DNA of 36,269 nt from Pseudomonas sp. GM21. Lineage in GTDB: Bacteria; Pseudomonadota; Gammaproteobacteria; Pseudomonadales; Pseudomonadaceae. Below are positions 23,060 through 30,989 of the stretch, one piece after another; the stretch's first letter is position 1, and every line of letters begins with the position of its first letter. Below the pieces are notes generated by a model, which saw only the letters and a list, made by a program, of their open reading frames with translations, was not told the DNA's origin and made no database searches. The stretch lies in the NCBI RefSeq assembly GCF_000282215.1, contig NZ_AKJS01000150.1, forward strand, positions 1 through 36,269, read 5' to 3'. The position numbers were made by a program, and so were the translations under genes.

Positions 23060-24211
23060 ATGCACGACCTCGAATTGACTGAAGAGCAGCGAATGATTCG
23101 CGACATGTCCCGCGACTTTGCTCGTCGTGAGATCGCGCCGAAAGCCGAACACATGGAAAAAGCCGGCTGGATCGACGACGTCCTGGTGAAGCAGATGGGC
23201 GAACTTGGTCTGCTGGGAATGGTGGTTCCTGAAGAATGGGGTGGCACTTACATCGACTACGTCGCCTATGCCCTGGCCGTGGAGGAAATTTCGGCCGGTG
23301 ATGGTGCCGTCGGTGCACTGATGAGTATTCACAACTCCGTCGGTTGTGGTCCGATTCTGAAGTTCGGCACGCAGGCACAAAAGGATTTCTGGCTAGCAGA
23401 TCTGGCTAGCGGGCAAGCAATCGGCTGCTTCTGTCTGACCGAACCGCAAGCAGGATCAGAAGCGCACAACCTGCGAACACGTGCAGAACTGCGCGACAGC
23501 CAATGGGTGCTTAACGGTGCAAAGCAATTCGTGAGCAACGGTAAACGCGCCAAGCTGGCCATCGTGTTTGCCGTGACCGATCCGGAGCTCGGCAAGAAAG
23601 GTTTGTCGGCGTTTCTGGTGCCCACCGATACACCAGGTTTTACGGTCGACCGAAGTGAACACAAGATGGGGATTCGCGCATCAGATACCTGCGCGGTCAC
23701 CTTAAACGATTGTCGAATTCCCGAAGCCAACTTGTTGGGGCTGCGTGGAAAAGGCCTGTCGATCGCCCTGTCCAACCTGGAAGGTGGACGCATCGGGATC
23801 GCCGCTCAGGCGCTCGGTATTGCTCGCGCTGCGTTTGAAGCAGCACTGAATTATTCACGTGACCGTATCCAGTTTGGCAAGCCGATCAGCGAGCACCAAA
23901 GCATCGCCAACATGTTGGCTGACATGCACGTGCAGCTTAACGCTGCCCGCCTCATGATCCTGCATGCAGCACGACTGAAAAGCGCCGGCCACCCCTGCTT
24001 GTCGGAAGCCTCGCAGGCAAAGTTGTTCGCGTCAGAAATGGCTGAGCGTGTGTGCTCAAAAGCCGTACAGATTCATGGTGGTTACGGGTACCTGGAGGAC
24101 TATCCAGTAGAGCGCTATTACCGGGATGCCCGCATTACCCAGATTTATGAAGGCTCCAGTGAAATTCAACGTCTGTTGATTGCCCGGGAACTGGCGCACT
24201 ACACAATTTAA
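23060..24211 (+). CDS. Acyl-CoA dehydrogenase (probable isobutyryl-CoA dehydrogenase)
   Basis: 383 residues with all acyl-CoA dehydrogenase regions: CFCLTEPQAGSEAHN in the FAD-binding middle domain, RIQFGKPISEHQSIANMLADM, QIHGGYGYLEDYPVERYYRD and the catalytic base Glu364 in IYEGSSEIQ near the C-terminus. A base at this position is usual for short-chain and isobutyryl-CoA dehydrogenases, in contrast to isovaleryl-CoA dehydrogenase. The 2,3-dehydrogenation of isobutyryl-CoA would feed the adjacent hydratase. Electrons go to ETF. The substrate is assigned from operon context. Confidence 0.92.
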   Translation: MHDLELTEEQRMIRDMSRDFARREIAPKAEHMEKAGWIDDVLVKQMGELGLLGMVVPEEWGGTYIDYVAYALAVEEISAGDGAVGALMSIHNSVGCGPILKFGTQAQKDFWLADLASGQAIGCFCLTEPQAGSEAHNLRTRAELRDSQWVLNGAKQFVSNGKRAKLAIVFAVTDPELGKKGLSAFLVPTDTPGFTVDRSEHKMGIRASDTCAVTLNDCRIPEANLLGLRGKGLSIALSNLEGGRIGIAAQALGIARAAFEAALNYSRDRIQFGKPISEHQSIANMLADMHVQLNAARLMILHAARLKSAGHPCLSEASQAKLFASEMAERVCSKAVQIHGGYGYLEDYPVERYYRDARITQIYEGSSEIQRLLIARELAHYTI

Positions 24212-24282
24212 ACATCTCGATGAGCGCTAGGTCCGACGGTTGGGCTCGCTCGAAACTTCATCTATCAAGAATGGAGCCCACA

Positions 24283-25467
24283 ATGGCCCTAGCAGAAGTT
24301 TTTTTCGTCGGTACGGCACGGACTGCCATCGGTAGTTTCGGCGGAGCCTTAAAGGATATTCCCCTAGGCGATCTGGCCACCGCAGCAGTCAAAGGTGCCC
24401 TCACCCACGCAGGCATCGACGGCCAACAGGTTGATCATGTGGTGATGGGGAATGTGATCCCAACCGCGCCACGGGACGCCTACCTGTCAAGGGTTGCAGC
24501 AATCGGGGCAGGTATTCCCAAGGAAACGCCAGCGTTCAATGTTAACCGCTTGTGCGGCTCCGGCTTGCAAGCAATCGTTTCCGCCGCGCAGGGTATCCTG
24601 CTTGGCGATTTTGGGGTTGCTGTAGCGGGTGGTGCAGAGTCCATGAGTCGCGGCCCCTACCTCATCCCCAGCCTGCGCTGGGGGAGTCGGCTGGGTGACA
24701 GTCAGGCCGTGGATTACATGAATGGGATTCTTCACGATCCTTGGAAAAGATCCCATATGGGGATTACTGCTGAAAACATTGCCGAACGATATGGCATTTC
24801 ACGTGAAATGCAGGATCAGTTGGCACTTCAGAGCCAACATCGGGCTGCACACGCCATCGCAGAGGGCCGCTTCAAGACGCAAATCGTGCCGGTGGAAGTG
24901 CAGGTGAAGAGAAGGACCGTGCTGTTTGATACAGACGAAAACGTACGCCCCGACATCGACATCGAACAACTGGCCAGGATGCAGCCAGTCTTCCAACAGG
25001 GTGGTACTGTGACCGCCGGCAACGCATCCAGCCTCAACGACGGAGCGGCGGCCCTCGTTCTGGCTGATGCTAATGCAATCAAGCAACACAACCTTAAGCC
25101 AATTGCCCGTCTTGTGGCCTATGCGCATGCCGGCGTTGAACCGGATTACATGGGCATTGGCCCCGTTCCTGCCACTCGCATGGTACTGAAGCGTGCTGGG
25201 CTGGGCATTCAAGACATTGATGTCATCGAGTCAAACGAGGCTTTTGCAGCGCAGGCTTGTGCCGTGGCCCAACAACTGGAATTCGACCCGGCGAAGGTCA
25301 ACCCCAATGGTTCCGGGATTTCACTCGGACATCCGGTTGGTGCCACGGGGGCAATCATAACGATCAAGGCTATTCATGAGCTGCACCGCACACGCGGACG
25401 GTATGCGCTGATAACGATGTGCATTGGCGGCGGACAAGGCATTGCAGCCATTATTGAACGGGTTTAA
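24283..25467 (+). CDS. Acetyl-CoA acetyltransferase / beta-ketothiolase
   Basis: 394 residues from ATG 24283, preceded by GGAG; the longer frame from 24220 would give an atypical N-terminus. Thiolase residues are Cys91 (NRLCGSGLQA), His350 (SLGHPVGATG) and Cys380 (MCIGGGQG). The TARTAIGSFGGALKD start resembles biosynthetic-type thiolases such as AtoB/BktB. It closes the valine-type operon, although the valine route to propionyl-CoA has no thiolase step. It may process acetoacetyl-CoA or 3-oxo-acyl-CoA from a related substrate or condense propionyl-CoA with acetyl-CoA. The specific role is open. Confidence 0.92.
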   Translation: MALAEVFFVGTARTAIGSFGGALKDIPLGDLATAAVKGALTHAGIDGQQVDHVVMGNVIPTAPRDAYLSRVAAIGAGIPKETPAFNVNRLCGSGLQAIVSAAQGILLGDFGVAVAGGAESMSRGPYLIPSLRWGSRLGDSQAVDYMNGILHDPWKRSHMGITAENIAERYGISREMQDQLALQSQHRAAHAIAEGRFKTQIVPVEVQVKRRTVLFDTDENVRPDIDIEQLARMQPVFQQGGTVTAGNASSLNDGAAALVLADANAIKQHNLKPIARLVAYAHAGVEPDYMGIGPVPATRMVLKRAGLGIQDIDVIESNEAFAAQACAVAQQLEFDPAKVNPNGSGISLGHPVGATGAIITIKAIHELHRTRGRYALITMCIGGGQGIAAIIERV

Positions 25468-25496
25468 GTCGACCACGAACCAATAATTTTCTGCAA

Positions 25497-25527
25497 GGGG
25501 CGTGACCGGAAGCCACCGGTCCGCTCC
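25497..25527 (+). terminator. Imperfect GC-rich hairpin after the thiolase
   Basis: GGGGCGTGACCGG-aagcca-CCGGTCCGCTCC pairs with one bulge about 30 bases after the thiolase stop. A T-run is missing, so it may be a weak or factor-dependent terminator. Confidence 0.5.
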
Positions 25528-25764
25528 TCCAACTAAAATCGACGCCCCCCTAATTTACAATCCGCCAACCACAAACGTACAAGCCATGCACAACCCCGTT
25601 TGCTTATGCTCTGACTAACCTCCACAGGCGACGTATCGAAACGAAGGCGGCGCTGCAAAACATCGCATGAGACCCTTCTTACAGCACTAATTTTCGGGCG
25701 TCCCCTAGGCCCAGTTATTGCCGAAATCGACCATGCTATCCTGAATCGCGTTTTATATTGCAAT

Positions 25765-25776
25765 CGCACCGGTGCG
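25765..25776. promoter_or_regulatory. 12-bp palindrome overlapping the AraC gene's leader
   Basis: CGCACCGGTGCG is perfectly self-complementary and ends five bases before ATG 25782, in the place of a ribosome-binding site. It could be an operator for autoregulation. If translation began at TTG 25758 instead, it would lie inside the gene. Confidence 0.35.
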
Positions 25777-25781
25777 CCACT

Positions 25782-26591
25782 ATGCAAGACGACCAATCGA
25801 AACGGGACTGGGTGATACATGCGCCTCTGACCTCGAAGGTCGAGCGGTTTGAGGCGTTCTTTGGCTCACACGCCTTCGACCCACATCGACATGATACGTA
25901 TGCCATCGGGCGTACGATTTCCGGTGTACACCGGTTTCATTACCGCGGCGAATCGAAGCTGTGCTTGCCCGGTGAAACCATGATCATTCACCCGGATGAA
26001 GCACATGACGGTTGCGCCGGTTCCGAAGCAGGATTCCGGTATCGCGGCGTGTATGTTCCACCGTCCCTGGTCCAGGACATTGTGAAGGGCGCTCCCCTAC
26101 CTTTTCTTGCCGCCGGCATTACACGTGACCCTCGCTTGGCCGCTGCCGCTGATGTGCTGCTCAATACCTTGGACGCCGATCTGGACTCGTTGGCGGAGGA
26201 CGATGCTCTTTACACCTTCGTCAGTACTTTGGCAGAGGTCGCCGGGCATCCCATGACCAAAGCCTCCCATCATTTTGCGGCTGCCGCTCTCGCCCGCGAA
26301 TACATTGATGACAACCTCGACCAGCCGATCACGCTCGACGACCTTGCTGACTGCGCGGGGCGAGATCGCTGGAATCTATCGAATGATTTTCGCGCGTTCT
26401 TCGGAACCAGCCCACACCGGTACCTCACACTTCGGCGCCTGGATCGTGTGAAAGCGCTCGTTCTGGCGGGGCAAGCGTTGTCGGACGCCTCGATAGAAGC
26501 GGGATTCTTTGATCAAAGTCACATGACCAGGCATTTCAAAAAGGCATTCGGACTTTCGCCTTCGCGCTGGTGCAATCCTCGAAAGGATTAG
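25782..26591 (+). CDS. AraC-family regulator with cupin sensor domain
   Basis: 269 residues from ATG 25782; TTG 25758 gives eight more, and neither has a good ribosome-binding site. The N-terminal AraC_binding cupin is shown by HAFDPHRHDTYAIGRT and LCLPGETMIIHPDEAHDG. The C-terminal AraC domain has ITLDDLADCAGRDRWNLSND and SDASIEAGFFDQSHMTRHFK followed by FGLSPSRW. Regulators of this layout often control a neighbouring transporter or metabolic gene. Here the next gene, 134 bases further on, is panB. The target is not established. Confidence 0.85.
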   Translation: MQDDQSKRDWVIHAPLTSKVERFEAFFGSHAFDPHRHDTYAIGRTISGVHRFHYRGESKLCLPGETMIIHPDEAHDGCAGSEAGFRYRGVYVPPSLVQDIVKGAPLPFLAAGITRDPRLAAAADVLLNTLDADLDSLAEDDALYTFVSTLAEVAGHPMTKASHHFAAAALAREYIDDNLDQPITLDDLADCAGRDRWNLSNDFRAFFGTSPHRYLTLRRLDRVKALVLAGQALSDASIEAGFFDQSHMTRHFKKAFGLSPSRWCNPRKD

Positions 26592-26725
26592 TTAATCACT
26601 GACTCCGTCACAAGCTCACCCTTGAAGCTCATGCCCACGCAAGTTTCGCTGAGGGGCCCTGCCCGCTCGTAACCGAAACGTACTCCCGCCTACTCCCGCG
26701 GAACACTGTCACAAGGACTTTTTCA

Positions 26726-27526
26726 ATGCCTGATATCACTCTCACCACTCTGCATGGGCTCAAAGCTCGCGGCGAAAAAATTGCCATGCTGACCTGCTAC
26801 GACGCCACCTTCGCCCAAGCGGCAAGCTCCGCCGGTGTGGAAATGCTCTTAGTAGGTGACACGTTGGGCATGATTTTGCACGGACACGACAGCACGCTAC
26901 CGGTGCAGGTAGAAGACGTTGCCTACCATACCGAATGCGTCAGGCGCGGCAACGTCGGCGCCTTCATCGTCGCGGATCTTCCATTCATGAGTTACGCCAC
27001 CGTTGAGCAGGCTCTGCAGAGCGCTGGTCGCCTGATGAAGGCCGGCGCACACATGGTCAAGCTGGAAGGAGATCGATGGTTGGCCGAATCGGTCAAACGA
27101 CTGACCCAAAACGGTGTGCCGGTATGCGCACACCTCGGCCTGACGCCGCAATCAGTCAACGTTCTCGGCGGCTTCAAGGTCCAGGGGCGAGACCCGGTTC
27201 GGGCGCGTCAGTTGATAGAAGACGCGATCACATTGGAAGAAGCTGGCGCTGCAATGTTGTTAGTCGAATGTCTACCTAGCCCATTAGCCGAGCAACTCAG
27301 TCAAGCCGTAAGGATCCCGGTAATTGGCATCGGCGCGGGCGCCGGTACTGATGGCCAAGTGCTGGTACTTCACGACATGCTTGGTCTGTCCCTGACCGGA
27401 CGCACCCCAAAATTCGTGCGCAATTTCTTGACGGGACAGAACAGTATCCAGTCCGCGTTGCAGTCCTACGTAGCGGCAGTTAAAAGCCGCGAGTTTCCTG
27501 GCGCAGAGCACGGATATGCAATGTGA
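26726..27526 (+). CDS. panB: 3-methyl-2-oxobutanoate hydroxymethyltransferase (stand-alone PanB)
   Basis: 266 residues. All catalytic positions fall at the E. coli PanB numbering: Asp45 (VGDTLGM), Asp84 (VADLPFMSY), Lys112 and Glu114 (VKLEGD), and the base Glu181 (LLVECLPS). The enzyme transfers a hydroxymethyl group from 5,10-methylene-tetrahydrofolate to 2-oxoisovalerate, giving ketopantoate for coenzyme A. Pseudomonas normally keeps panB with panC, and neither panC nor panD is here, so this is probably a second copy. Its place near an isobutyryl-CoA pathway is suggestive, since 2-oxoisovalerate is the precursor of isobutyryl-CoA. It may have a catabolic or CoA-supply role. Confidence 0.92.
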   Translation: MPDITLTTLHGLKARGEKIAMLTCYDATFAQAASSAGVEMLLVGDTLGMILHGHDSTLPVQVEDVAYHTECVRRGNVGAFIVADLPFMSYATVEQALQSAGRLMKAGAHMVKLEGDRWLAESVKRLTQNGVPVCAHLGLTPQSVNVLGGFKVQGRDPVRARQLIEDAITLEEAGAAMLLVECLPSPLAEQLSQAVRIPVIGIGAGAGTDGQVLVLHDMLGLSLTGRTPKFVRNFLTGQNSIQSALQSYVAAVKSREFPGAEHGYAM

Positions 27527-27610
27527 TGACGTTGTTCTCGAGCACCGTAAAAATTAGTGGGGGACGCAGAGCGCGTGCGGGCTGGTTCTCATTACGGGAG
27601 TGGCGTGTTT

Positions 27611-27673
27611 TGCAAATTAATCGGCGGATCGGGTTATTTCAAGGCTAACGGGTCACTGGCTAAGCTAGTCCCA
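27611..27673 (+). repeat. 63-bp promoter element, copy 2 (before DUF485/actP)
   Basis: Begins TGCAAATTAATCGGCGG and ends CTGGCTAAGCTAGTCCCA. It matches 18416-18478 at 54 of 63 positions with no gap. No regulator gene borders it directly, so the AraC protein at 17351-18376 is the likely shared factor. It lies about 400 bases before the DUF485 gene. Confidence 0.8.
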
Positions 27674-27722
27674 AGATCTAGTTAGCCTGATTGGTACACC
27701 TTTTTGGTAAACAACGCGCATT

Positions 27723-27747
27723 GGCCGCTAATGCAAATAATCTGAGG
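27723..27747 (+). promoter_or_regulatory. Second conserved block before DUF485/actP
   Basis: GGCCGCTAATGCAAAT and following bases match 18538-18562 at 20 of 25 positions. It starts 112 bases after the first block. Confidence 0.5.
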
Positions 27748-27929
27748 ATTGCAAAATCGGTAACCAGCCGCCAAGTGAGCGGTCAACCTAGAACAATAAA
27801 GGGAATCGCTGCATAGCTAGACCCGGTAACGCGGCATCCTCATTTCCATCTATCAACTTGAAGCTACATTCACGCACCACTTCAGTTGCCACGAGGTAAT
27901 CAAGACCGGACACGACGTCCATAGCACCT

Positions 27930-27976
27930 GAGAGAGTTGGTTCATCGCGCAGTTTGCTGCGCACTTGAACTCTCTC
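27930..27976 (+). other. Two-tier stem-loop in the actP leader
   Basis: Outer arms GAGAGAGTT (27930-27938) and AACTCTCTC (27968-27976) enclose the inner stem GCGCAG-tttg-CTGCGC (27947-27962). It lies about 95 bases before the DUF485 gene and has no T-run. It may be a structured 5' leader element affecting expression of the symporter. No known riboswitch class is recognised. Confidence 0.5.
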
Positions 27977-28069
27977 GGGTTGCCCTGCAGCACCTGCCAT
28001 TCAAGAGCATGGCAGCCCCATAACAAAAAAACTCCAGCCAATAACAATTAAAGTTTAAGGAGCTCAAAT

Positions 28070-28381
28070 ATGTCATCGCACCCCGTCTATCAGGCCCTGC
28101 GGAGTCATCCACAGTATCAAACACTGGTTCAACGCCGTAGTCGTCTCGCCTTTACCCTCAGTGCCATCGTGTTAGGACTTTACTCACTGTTTGTCGCTGC
28201 GGTCTCGTGGCATCCGCAACTACTGCTGCATGTGCCTCTGGGAGGTGGTCTCACCACCGGCATATGGTCCGCACTCATCCTTATCATCGGCTCCTGGTTA
28301 CTGACCGGGCTGTATGTTTTTCGGGCAAATAATCAGTTCGACAAATTGACCCAGGCGCTGTTGTCGGAGGTGAAAGCATGA
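28070..28381 (+). CDS. DUF485 membrane protein (YjcH-type)
   Basis: 103 residues with two hydrophobic segments (about 27-46 and 65-85). An N-terminal HPVYQALRSHPQYQTLVQRR and a C-terminal FDKLTQALLSEV helix are typical of DUF485. AAGGAG lies about eight bases before the ATG. Members are encoded immediately before ActP-type solute:sodium symporters, here with a four-base ATGA overlap, so translation is coupled. The protein likely accompanies the symporter in the inner membrane, but its exact role is not known. Confidence 0.92.
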   Translation: MSSHPVYQALRSHPQYQTLVQRRSRLAFTLSAIVLGLYSLFVAAVSWHPQLLLHVPLGGGLTTGIWSALILIIGSWLLTGLYVFRANNQFDKLTQALLSEVKA

Positions 28382-30042
28382 AATCGCTCACACGACTGTT
28401 ATTGGTACCATTGCTCTGCTTCACCAGCATTGCGGCCATTGCACAGACAGTCCAACCCGGCACGCACGGGCCAAACATGACAGCGATCGCGATTTTCCTG
28501 GCGTTCGTGATCACAACCATCGGCATTACTTATTGGGCGGCCGGCCGAACACGTTCTGCCTCGGATTTCTACACCGCGGGTGGCGGTATCAGTGGTGTGC
28601 AAAACGGCTTTGCCATCGCTGGCGACTACATGTCGGCAGCCGTATTGCTTGGCGTTTCCAGCATGGTATTCGCCACAGGATTCGATGGAATGATCTATTC
28701 GGTCAGCGCTATTCTCGGATGGCCGCTGATTATGTTCTTGATGGCCGAACGCCTACGAAACCTTGGACGCTACACCCTCGCCGATATCATTGCCTATCGT
28801 CTCGACCCAGTGGGCACCCGCCTGTTTTCGGCCTTCAGCTCTTTTGTCATCGTGTGTTTCTACTTAATTGTGCAAATGGTTGGCGCCGGGCAGTTAATCA
28901 ACCTTCTGTTCGGGATTGACTACGAAATTGCTGTTATTTGTGTCGGCGTATTGATGGTGGTCTACGTAACGTTTGGAGGCATGGTCGCTACTACCTGGGT
29001 GCAAATCATCAAGGCAGTATTACTGCTCAGCGGGGGGATTCTGTTAACGCTGCTAGCCTTTGAGCACTTTGGCTTTAGCATCGAGCACATGATCGACAGT
29101 GCCGTAGCCAGCCACCAGAGTGGCAAGCAAATTCTTGGCCCCCTGAAAATCGCCACCGACCCGCTCTCGATGATTTCGCTGTCTCTCGGCCTGGTCTTCG
29201 GTATCGCCGGTCTGCCACATATCATGATGCGCTTCTTTACCGTGCCTGATGCCAAGGCCGCCCGTAAGTCTGTGCTCGTTGCCTACGGCCTAATTGGATT
29301 GTTCTTCATTCTGGTCTGCATTCTAGGCACCGCTGCGATCAGCATCGTCGGTCAAGATCCACAGTACTTTGAACAAGGCGTCATTGGCGGCCCGCTTCTT
29401 GGCGGCGTCAACATGGCAATCATGCACTTGGCCCAAGCCTTGGGCGGCGATCTGATGTTCGGATTCCTTGCCGCTGTTGCATTCGCCACCATTCTCGCCG
29501 TGGTCTCGGGTCTGGCCCTGGCCGGCGCGTCCGCCATCTCCCATGACCTGTATGCCAATGTGCTGTGCAAAGGCAAACCCGACAGCAAAAGTGAAATGCG
29601 AGTTAGTCGCTGGGCAACCATCGGCCTAGGAGTCGTTGCCGTCGCTCTGGGGATTCTCTTCAAAGGACAAAACGTCGCGTTCCTGGTAGCACTGGCATTC
29701 GGGATTGCCGCCTCTTCCAACTTCCCGATCCTGCTGTTGGCCATGTATTGGAAAGGACTGACAAGTCGCGGCGCCATTTGGGGCGGGTTGAGCGGGCTGG
29801 TCAGCTCCTTGGCGTTGGTCTTGCTGTCTCCGGGTGTTTGGGTCAAAGTCCTGCATCACCCCGAGGCACTTTTCCCCTACGACTACCCTGCGTTGTTCTC
29901 GATGCCATTGGCATTCGTTATTGCCTGGGCGGTCTCATGCCTTGACCACAGTCCGAGTGCCAATGCTGAGCGTGACGCTTTCGAGCAACAAAGCGTACGC
30001 GCCGAAACTGGATGGGGCGCTGAAAAAGCCGCGCAACACTAA
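28378..30042 (+). CDS. actP: Cation/acetate symporter family (ActP-type sodium:solute symporter)
   Basis: 554 residues, the usual ActP length. It has an N-terminal signal-like hydrophobic segment followed by about 13 membrane helices. SASDFYTAGGGISGVQNGFA, AGDYMSAAVLLGVS and ATTWVQIIKAVLLLSGG are sodium:solute symporter family marks. The gene overlaps DUF485 by four bases. Characterised ActP takes up acetate and other short monocarboxylates. The promoter element shared with the mmsA operon suggests the natural substrate here could be a C3-C4 acid such as isobutyrate, 3-hydroxyisobutyrate or propionate. That substrate is inferred. Confidence 0.92.
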   Translation: MKSLTRLLLVPLLCFTSIAAIAQTVQPGTHGPNMTAIAIFLAFVITTIGITYWAAGRTRSASDFYTAGGGISGVQNGFAIAGDYMSAAVLLGVSSMVFATGFDGMIYSVSAILGWPLIMFLMAERLRNLGRYTLADIIAYRLDPVGTRLFSAFSSFVIVCFYLIVQMVGAGQLINLLFGIDYEIAVICVGVLMVVYVTFGGMVATTWVQIIKAVLLLSGGILLTLLAFEHFGFSIEHMIDSAVASHQSGKQILGPLKIATDPLSMISLSLGLVFGIAGLPHIMMRFFTVPDAKAARKSVLVAYGLIGLFFILVCILGTAAISIVGQDPQYFEQGVIGGPLLGGVNMAIMHLAQALGGDLMFGFLAAVAFATILAVVSGLALAGASAISHDLYANVLCKGKPDSKSEMRVSRWATIGLGVVAVALGILFKGQNVAFLVALAFGIAASSNFPILLLAMYWKGLTSRGAIWGGLSGLVSSLALVLLSPGVWVKVLHHPEALFPYDYPALFSMPLAFVIAWAVSCLDHSPSANAERDAFEQQSVRAETGWGAEKAAQH

Positions 30043-30100
30043 ATGGCTTGAAGTAGTTTAAGACTAGGGTGTGGTAATGGCCTTCACCACGCCCATCCCG

Positions 30101-30127
30101 CAACGGTGTGAAAGGACAACACCGTTG
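30101..30127 (+). terminator. Hairpin between actP and the hydrolase
   Basis: CAACGGTGT-gaaaggaca-ACACCGTTG is a perfect 9-bp stem about 60 bases after actP and 19 before the hydrolase start. There is no T-run. It could reduce read-through or control translation of the hydrolase. Confidence 0.4.
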
Positions 30128-30146
30128 TCTGATATGAGGATCATCA

Positions 30147-30938
30147 ATGCAGGTTTCCATTACTCAGAAAGATCATTGGGTTAATACACCTTACGGACAG
30201 GTGTTCGCCCGCAGCTGGCATCCCCACAATGAGGAGCCAGCGCAAAACAAAGCCCCTATCATCCTCTTCCATGACTCACTCGGCTGCGTTGAGCTATGGC
30301 GCGACTTCCCTACCCGTTTGGCGAAAGCAACCAGAAGATGCGTGGTTGCCTATGACCGATTGGGGTTTGGTCAGTCAGATCCTCATCCGGGCGATTGGTC
30401 CTATCACTTCATTCGTGAAGAGGCGCAGCGTTACTTTCCCTTCGTACGTTCCAGTCTCGGCATCGATTGCTTTATCGCCTTCGGCCACAGCGTGGGGGGT
30501 GCCATGGCGACAAATTGCGCTGCGTTGTTTCCCGAGCAATGCCTGGCTTTGGTTACCGAGTCCGCCCAAGCCTTTGTTGAGGAGAGAACAGTCTCGGGGG
30601 TGCGCAGTGCAAAAGAACAGTTTCAAAAACCGGGTCAAATCGAGCGCTTGCAGAAGTACCACGGTGACAAGGCCCAATGGGTTTTGAACGCTTGGACCCA
30701 AACCTGGCTTTCGCCCTCTTACGCAGACTGGTCCATAGAGAAGGGGTTGCCGACGATTCAGTGTCCGCTGCTGGTTATCCATGGCGCAGAAGACGAGTTT
30801 GGCTCAACACTGCACCCTCAACGATTCGCCAACCTTGCCCGCAAGGAAGTGGAGCTGCTCATACTTAGCGATTGCCAACACGTGCCCCACAGGGAAAAAA
30901 CGGAAAGTGTTATTGACGCGGTTGGACGCCTGTTATGA
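30147..30938 (+). CDS. Alpha/beta hydrolase
   Basis: 263 residues. The nucleophile elbow is GHSVGG with Ser115, the acid is probably Asp216 (HGAEDEFG) and the base His245 (CQHVPH). FHDSLGCVELWRDFP supplies the oxyanion region and YDRLGFGQSD the usual strand-helix turn. GAGG lies seven bases before ATG 30147. There is no signal peptide, so it is cytoplasmic. It follows actP by about 100 bases on the same strand and may hydrolyse an ester or act on an activated short-chain acid imported by it. The substrate is unknown. Confidence 0.88.
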   Translation: MQVSITQKDHWVNTPYGQVFARSWHPHNEEPAQNKAPIILFHDSLGCVELWRDFPTRLAKATRRCVVAYDRLGFGQSDPHPGDWSYHFIREEAQRYFPFVRSSLGIDCFIAFGHSVGGAMATNCAALFPEQCLALVTESAQAFVEERTVSGVRSAKEQFQKPGQIERLQKYHGDKAQWVLNAWTQTWLSPSYADWSIEKGLPTIQCPLLVIHGAEDEFGSTLHPQRFANLARKEVELLILSDCQHVPHREKTESVIDAVGRLL

Positions 30939-30989
30939 AGGCATGAGAGCAAGGTTGGTGTCGGCAGACGCCCGTTAGCCGCAACTGGT

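Larger units (their letters stand above)
25468..25781. other. Intergenic region after the thiolase
   Basis: About 310 bases between thiolase and AraC gene. It holds the hairpin at 25497-25527 and the palindrome at 25765-25776. A minus-strand frame at 25533-25820 overlaps the next gene's start and looks non-coding. Nothing else is recognised. Confidence 0.6.
27527..28069. other. Long leader region of the DUF485/ActP pair
   Basis: About 540 bases between panB and the DUF485 gene. It contains the promoter element (27611-27673), its companion block (27723-27747) and the stem-loop at 27930-27976. A 70-codon minus-strand frame at 27788-28000 has no ribosome-binding site that I trust and no recognised family; it could be a gene remnant. 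The stretch is otherwise without visible genes. Confidence 0.65.

Noticed and set aside
22797..23378. Minus-strand frames across the hydrolase/acyl-CoA dehydrogenase junction
   Set aside because: They overlap two firmly identified genes and read as Arg/Ser/His-rich shadow sequence.
25533..25820. 95-codon minus-strand open frame before the second AraC gene
   Set aside because: It overlaps the start of the AraC gene, lacks a ribosome-binding site and has no recognisable features.
27788..28000. 70-codon minus-strand open frame in the actP leader
   Set aside because: No reliable start signal and no family recognised; it overlaps the stem-loop. Kept only as a possible remnant.
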